DNA from: Mycobacteroides chelonae
GTDB lineage: Bacteria > Actinomycetota > Actinomycetes > Mycobacteriales > Mycobacteriaceae
DNA length: 64,000 nucleotides
Direction of reading: 5' to 3'
NCBI GenBank assembly: GCA_014204435.1
Contig: JACHLF010000008.1
Location: forward strand, 112,545 to 176,544
The notes below the pieces were generated by a model. That model had not been told where the DNA came from and did not search any database. It saw only the letters and a list, made by a program, of their open reading frames with translations. Both the position numbers and the translations under genes were made by a program. This document shows positions 60,132 through 64,000 of this stretch, piece after piece (the stretch's first letter is position 1; every line of letters starts with the position of its first letter).

Positions 60132-61742
60132 ATGACGGTTTGGATCATGCGCCGCCCCGAGGACGACATCGCCACCGAATTGCAGGGCTCATCAGGGCCG
60201 TTGGCCGGTGTGCGACTCGCAGTGAAGGACAACGTGGATGTGGGCGGTGTGCCCACCACCGCTGCCTGCCCGGAGTACGCATACGTTCCCGAACACGACG
60301 CACCGGTAGTCGCGGCCTTGCGTGCCGCCGGTGCCGTGGTGGTCGGCAAGACGAACCTCGACCAATTCGCGACCGGGCTGGTGGGCACGCGCTCCCCATA
60401 CGGCGCGGTGTCCGACTCGCGCCGTCCCGAATACATCAGCGGCGGCTCCAGTTCCGGATCCGCCGTGGCCGTCGCGACAGGCGAGGCTGATATCGCGATC
60501 GGCACCGACACCGCCGGATCCGGGCGGGTGCCCGCCGGGCTGCAGGGCATCGTGGGCATCAAACCGACCGTCGGCGTCATCTCCACCGAGGGCGTGGTCC
60601 CGGCCTGCGAATCCTATGACTGTGTCACCATTTTCGCTCCGTCCCTGACCACCGCCAACCTGGCGATGGCCGCCATGGGTGCCGCGGTCGGGCCGCGGAC
60701 ATGGCCCGACAACACCCGGTTGGCCGCGCGGCCACAGCCCACCGTCGCGGTCCCACGCGAGCTGCCGGCCCTGGACGAAGTGTGGCGCAACGCGTTTCAC
60801 GCGGCGGTCGAACGCCTTCGGGAGGCCGGAGCAACCATCGTCGAGGTGGACCTGACACCCTTCCTGGCCGCAGCAAAACTGCTGTACGAGGGTGCGTTGG
60901 TCAGCGAACGTTACGCCGCCGTGGGCGAATTCATTGACGCGCATCCGGAGGCCACGCTTGATCCCACTGTGGCGCCGATTATTTCGGGTGCGCGCGATAT
61001 CCCCGCGCATCGCCTCGTTCGTGATCGCGTCGAGGTACAACGCCTGCGCGAGCACGCCATGAGCTCACTGGCGGGAGCGGATGCACTCTTGGTGCCCACC
61101 GCACCGCTGCATCCGACGATCGAGCAGGTGACCGCGGACCCTGTTGGCGTCAACGCCACCATGGGGACCTACACCAATTTCTGCAATCTGTTCGACCTGT
61201 GCGCGGTGTCGGTACCCGCGGGAACCGCCGGGGAGGCGCAGTTCGGGGTGACGGTCATCGCGCGGGCCTTCGACGATGCGGTGGCCTTCGACATTGCCGC
61301 CCTGGTGACCGGAGAACCTGTTGGACAAGATGTGTGGCCCGCGGCGATCACCCTGTCCCACGAGCTTGCGGTGTTCGGCGCGCACCTCAGGGGCGGCCCG
61401 CTGGAGTTCCAACTCACCGATCTGGGGGCACGCTGGGTCGGCCCAATGCGCACCGCTGCCAAGTACCGGATGTCGGCGCTACGCACCACACCTCCCAAGC
61501 CCGGCCTTACCCGTTCCGAAGAGGATGGTGTGAGCATCGATGGCGAAATCTGGCGAATGTCCCCCGCCGCGTTGGGAACCTTCCTGACGCAGCTGCCCGA
61601 GCCCATGCTGCTGGGCAAGGTCGAATGTGATGACGGGATGTGGCGCACCGGCTTTGGCTGCGACGGCGCCGCCGCGCAGGCCGGCCTCGACATCAGCGAG
61701 CACGGCAGCTGGCCGGCGGCCGTTGCTGCGGGCGCCATCTAG
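60132..61742 (+). CDS. atzF: Allophanate hydrolase (amidase-signature family)
   Basis: Hydrolyses allophanate (urea-1-carboxylate) to ammonium and CO2. The 536 residues have an amidase domain with Lys32 in VKDNVD, the Gly/Ser-rich GGSSSGS (104-110) and the nucleophile region TAGSGRVPAG (Ser130). A C-terminal domain (from about 430; VFGAHLRGGPLEFQLTDLGARWVG) is characteristic of allophanate hydrolases. The start ATG 60132 is plausible. The usual partner urea carboxylase is not nearby, so urea breakdown by this gene alone is unproven. Confidence 0.85.
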   Translation: MTVWIMRRPEDDIATELQGSSGPLAGVRLAVKDNVDVGGVPTTAACPEYAYVPEHDAPVVAALRAAGAVVVGKTNLDQFATGLVGTRSPYGAVSDSRRPEYISGGSSSGSAVAVATGEADIAIGTDTAGSGRVPAGLQGIVGIKPTVGVISTEGVVPACESYDCVTIFAPSLTTANLAMAAMGAAVGPRTWPDNTRLAARPQPTVAVPRELPALDEVWRNAFHAAVERLREAGATIVEVDLTPFLAAAKLLYEGALVSERYAAVGEFIDAHPEATLDPTVAPIISGARDIPAHRLVRDRVEVQRLREHAMSSLAGADALLVPTAPLHPTIEQVTADPVGVNATMGTYTNFCNLFDLCAVSVPAGTAGEAQFGVTVIARAFDDAVAFDIAALVTGEPVGQDVWPAAITLSHELAVFGAHLRGGPLEFQLTDLGARWVGPMRTAAKYRMSALRTTPPKPGLTRSEEDGVSIDGEIWRMSPAALGTFLTQLPEPMLLGKVECDDGMWRTGFGCDGAAAQAGLDISEHGSWPAAVAAGAI

Positions 61743-63748
61743 CCGCGCGTCTTCTCGTCGTGCTGGGCCATTTTCGCCAGCATGGCGTTGTAGGCGGCCA
61801 GGTCGGCGTCCTCGTCACGGTCGGCGGCACGGTCCTGCCGTCGGGCAAGCCGCTCATCCGAGCGCGACCACTGGATGACCAGCGCGATCATCACCACCAT
61901 CAACGGCAACTCCCCCGTTGCCCAGGTGATCGCGCCGCCCATGTGCTGATCGGACGCCAGATCGATCCGCCAGGGCAACGCGAGATTGCTGTAGAACTTT
62001 TCGCCGAGAATGGATTTCGTGCCCATCAGAATGACACCGAAGAAGGCGTGCAGGGGCAGTGAGACCAGCACGATGCCCAACTTGGCGACCGGAGGCAGGC
62101 GCCGCGGAGACGGGTCGATGCCGATGACCACCCAGTAGAACAGGTACCCGCTGAGCAGGAAGTGCAGGTTCATCGCCAGGTGCGCGGCGTGCACGTCAAC
62201 GGCGGCGTCGTAAAGCCCGCTGAGATACAGGCCATAGAACCCGCCGATGAACAACGACGTCGCCACCAACGGATGCGTCAAGAAGCGAGAGAACGTGCTG
62301 TGCAACGCCATCTGCACCCACTCACGCAGCCCCGGTGGATCACCCTTGCCCGCGGCGGGCAGCACCCGCAACAACAACGTCACGGGGCCACCGAGGACCA
62401 AGAGCACGGGCACCAGCATCGAGAGCATCATGTGCGCGACCATGTGCATGCTGAACATCGCGGGCATGTATCGCCCGACGCCCGATGAGGTGGCGATCAG
62501 CAAGAAGGCACAGCCCCAAACCCAGGAAATGGTGCGCCCCACCGGCCATTCGTCGCCGCGCTTCTTCAGCCGACGTACACCGACCAAGTAAGCGACCGCG
62601 AAAACGATGGCGGCAGTCCCGAAGATGAGGTCGAAGCGCCAATCGAACATCAATCGGCCCGGTGTCGGCGGGCCATCGAGGTTGTAGCCGATGGCGACCT
62701 CGACGGGTGAGGGGTTGAGGTTGATCGGTGGCGGTGGCGGGGTGCGTCCCAGCCCGACGGCGATGCCGAAGGTGACCGCGAAAATGACGGCTTCCATCCC
62801 GGCGAGCCGAATCAGTGGTCGACGGTTCTGGGGTTCTTCGTCCAATGCGGTTATCGCCGAACGCCGCTGCAGATATCCCAGTACGCCCAGGATCAGCAGC
62901 GCAGTGGCCTTGCCTATCAGCAGCCAGCCATATCGGGTGGTGAACAGGTCCGAAAGCTGCACCCGGATAAGCGCGTTGATGATGCCGCTGAGCCCGATCG
63001 CGACGTAACACCACAGCGCCACCGTGGAGAACCGGCGTGCGGCCACGTCGAGGTAGCCTCCACCGCGCAGCGCGTGTGCCAGCAGCGCCACCAAACCGCC
63101 CGCCCACAACGCTGCGGAGACCAGATGGATGATCAGACTGTTGGTGCCCAGATCATGTGCGCCACCAGTGGCAGAATGCCCCACCAACGCGAGCGGCATC
63201 AGTGAGGCCACCGATCCGATGACCAGCAGCGGAGTCCACGACCAACGCAGCACCACCCGGCTGGCGATCGCGACGGCGGCAGCGATGAAGGCCATCCAAC
63301 GCCAGGCGTTTACCGTCTCGATGTCACCCGCGAGTGACCACAACTCTCCGGGGCCGAAATCGCTGACCGGTTGACCGGACACATCGGACACCGACAGCCG
63401 CACCATGACCGCCGAGAGCACCGCCAGCGCGGCCGATGCCGACATGCCGATACGCAGCGAGCGATATCCGTCCACATCGAGCACCCCGCTGGCCTGCGGA
63501 GGAACGAAGAAGGCCGCGAGCATGAACGCGCCGACGGCGACGACGGCGACGATTTCGGCGGCGGCACGCACCAACGGCAGCCCGTAGGACGTGATGGGGC
63601 CGGGGTTGGGCAGACCGGTCGCGAGCAAGGCGTCCGTCAACGAGAGCGCGCCGATTGTGGCTGCGACCAGGCCTGCCAGTGCCGCCAAACCCACCACGAT
63701 CGTCCGGATCGGCGAATCGGTCTTCCTGGCGGTGGGCGTGGTGGTCAC
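61739..63748 (-). CDS. CtaG/CopD fusion, cytochrome oxidase and copper-related membrane protein
   Basis: A 669-residue protein with about 15 predicted membrane helices. The N-terminal half resembles CopD copper-resistance proteins (VRLSVSDVSGQPVSDFG, LALVGHSATGGAHDLG). The C-terminal half resembles CtaG_Caa3 (FSMHMVAHMMLSMLVPVLLVLGGPVTLLLR, ...HLAMNLHFLLSGYLFYW), with several His and Met residues likely to bind copper. Corresponds to the Rv0102-type protein. The stop overlaps that of atzF. Probably functions in oxidase maturation or copper handling. Confidence 0.85.
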   Translation of the reverse strand: MTTTPTARKTDSPIRTIVVGLAALAGLVAATIGALSLTDALLATGLPNPGPITSYGLPLVRAAAEIVAVVAVGAFMLAAFFVPPQASGVLDVDGYRSLRIGMSASAALAVLSAVMVRLSVSDVSGQPVSDFGPGELWSLAGDIETVNAWRWMAFIAAAVAIASRVVLRWSWTPLLVIGSVASLMPLALVGHSATGGAHDLGTNSLIIHLVSAALWAGGLVALLAHALRGGGYLDVAARRFSTVALWCYVAIGLSGIINALIRVQLSDLFTTRYGWLLIGKATALLILGVLGYLQRRSAITALDEEPQNRRPLIRLAGMEAVIFAVTFGIAVGLGRTPPPPPINLNPSPVEVAIGYNLDGPPTPGRLMFDWRFDLIFGTAAIVFAVAYLVGVRRLKKRGDEWPVGRTISWVWGCAFLLIATSSGVGRYMPAMFSMHMVAHMMLSMLVPVLLVLGGPVTLLLRVLPAAGKGDPPGLREWVQMALHSTFSRFLTHPLVATSLFIGGFYGLYLSGLYDAAVDVHAAHLAMNLHFLLSGYLFYWVVIGIDPSPRRLPPVAKLGIVLVSLPLHAFFGVILMGTKSILGEKFYSNLALPWRIDLASDQHMGGAITWATGELPLMVVMIALVIQWSRSDERLARRQDRAADRDEDADLAAYNAMLAKMAQHDEKTRG

Positions 63749-63821
63749 CAGTCAAGGGTATGGCGAGATGCGATCCGCACCGTCACCGGTTCGATAGACT
63801 CCCGTGCGGCGAGCGCCACAT

Positions 63822-63895
63822 GCCTCCGTAGCTCAGTTGGATAGAGCAAGGGCCTTCTAATCCCTAGGTCGCAGGTTCGATTCCTGCCGGGGGCG
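63822..63895 (+). tRNA. tRNA-Arg (TCT)
   Basis: Acceptor GCCTCCG pairs with CGGGGGC, including a G-T. The D-stem is GCTC/GAGC, the loop CTTCTAA gives anticodon TCT, and the T-arm has GGTTCGATTCC. The last anticodon-stem pair (63853 with 63861) is a C-T mismatch. No CCA is encoded. The downstream sequence starts a repeat array within 20 bp. Confidence 0.93.
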
Positions 63896-63914
63896 CAAGT
63901 TGTTTTGTATGACG

Positions 63915-64000
63915 TCGGGTGATGCTTGACGTTTCTATGTCGGTTGATGCCTGACGGTGTTTCGGCTGATGCTTTACGGCTGTTTCGGTTGATCCTTGAC
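63915..64000. repeat. Array of four 22-25-bp degenerate repeats at the window edge, IS21-like end
   Basis: Units start at 63915, 63940, 63962 and 63985 (the last cut off). Consensus about TCGGTTGATGCTTGACGG, then TGTT. Such closely spaced multiple repeats next to a tRNA are what I expect at the terminal repeat region of an IS21-family element, whose istA would lie to the right. No transposase is visible in the window, so the family call is inference. Confidence 0.6.

Noticed and set aside
63915..64000. CRISPR array at the right edge
   Set aside because: Repeats are degenerate, contiguous and without unique spacers of constant length; no cas genes nearby.

Overview
The window is 64 kb of a GC-rich actinobacterial chromosome. 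Both gene content and gene order match the Mycobacterium tuberculosis block from about Rv2427c (proA) to Rv2478c (the second SSB), with insertions that M. tuberculosis lacks or carries elsewhere (the secreted-protein cluster, korA-flanking fdhF/fdhD, the DesA3 pair, a DUF559 gene, atzF, a CtaG/CopD protein). Protein details fit a rapidly growing Mycobacteroides (chelonae/abscessus group). That species guess is inference from recalled protein families; no database search was possible.

Layout. 1-5.2 kb: the 5' end of proA, a ribokinase, a tandem cluster of four related small exported proteins (one a pseudogene), and proB with a repeat-bearing N-terminal tail. 5.2-7.5 kb: obg-rpmA-rplU with a likely promoter. 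7.6-8.3 kb: two small secreted proteins, one haemophore-like. 8.3-17.8 kb: rne, ndk, and the translationally coupled valS-folC-DUF4233 run, then a membrane protein and a DUF937 protein. 17.9-23.0 kb: an FAD monooxygenase, a VOC protein, a YibE/F membrane protein, mobA, and an Rpf (rpfE by synteny) behind a long, locally AT-rich leader with two CRP-like sites. 23.2-29.6 kb: korAB divergent from fdhF-fdhD, with another CRP-like site between them. 29.6-33.8 kb: a permuted-NlpC/P60-like hydrolase, a 58-residue membrane protein, and a TetR regulator divergent from a ferredoxin-NAD(P)H reductase/DesA3 desaturase operon. 33.9-39.9 kb: acetyltransferase, mycothiol-dependent enzyme, clpX, clpP2-clpP1 (with a ClgR-like box), tig, tRNA-Pro and tRNA-Gly. 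39.9-47.1 kb: DUF1542-like membrane protein, TetR, nei2, rpiB, M48 protease, mycothiol-dependent oxidoreductase, pepN.

47.1-48.1 kb holds the most unusual object. A DUF559 (Vsr-like PD-(D/E)XK) nuclease gene is bracketed by two 65-bp direct repeats. Each repeat folds into a long hairpin. All differences between the copies lie in the loop, or form one compensatory base-pair change in the stem. It sits between pepN and a DUF5130 gene that are neighbours in M. tuberculosis, so it looks like an inserted cassette.

48.1-63.8 kb: DUF5130 protein, CtaJ-like oxidase subunit, HNH protein, truncated haemoglobin GlbO, alpha-glucosidase, thioesterase, the giant NAD-glutamate dehydrogenase, ABC-F EttA, second SSB, allophanate hydrolase and a CtaG/CopD fusion. 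The window ends with tRNA-Arg followed at once by an array of 22-25-bp degenerate repeats that resembles the end of an IS21-family element.

Functionally this is mostly core mycobacterial biology: protein turnover (ClpXP1P2, trigger factor, PepN), ribosome assembly and RNA decay (Obg, L21, L27, RNase E), anaplerosis and redox (KorAB, Gdh, CtaJ, GlbO) and molybdenum cofactor use (MobA, FdhF, FdhD). A minority of accessory genes carry the unexplained signals.
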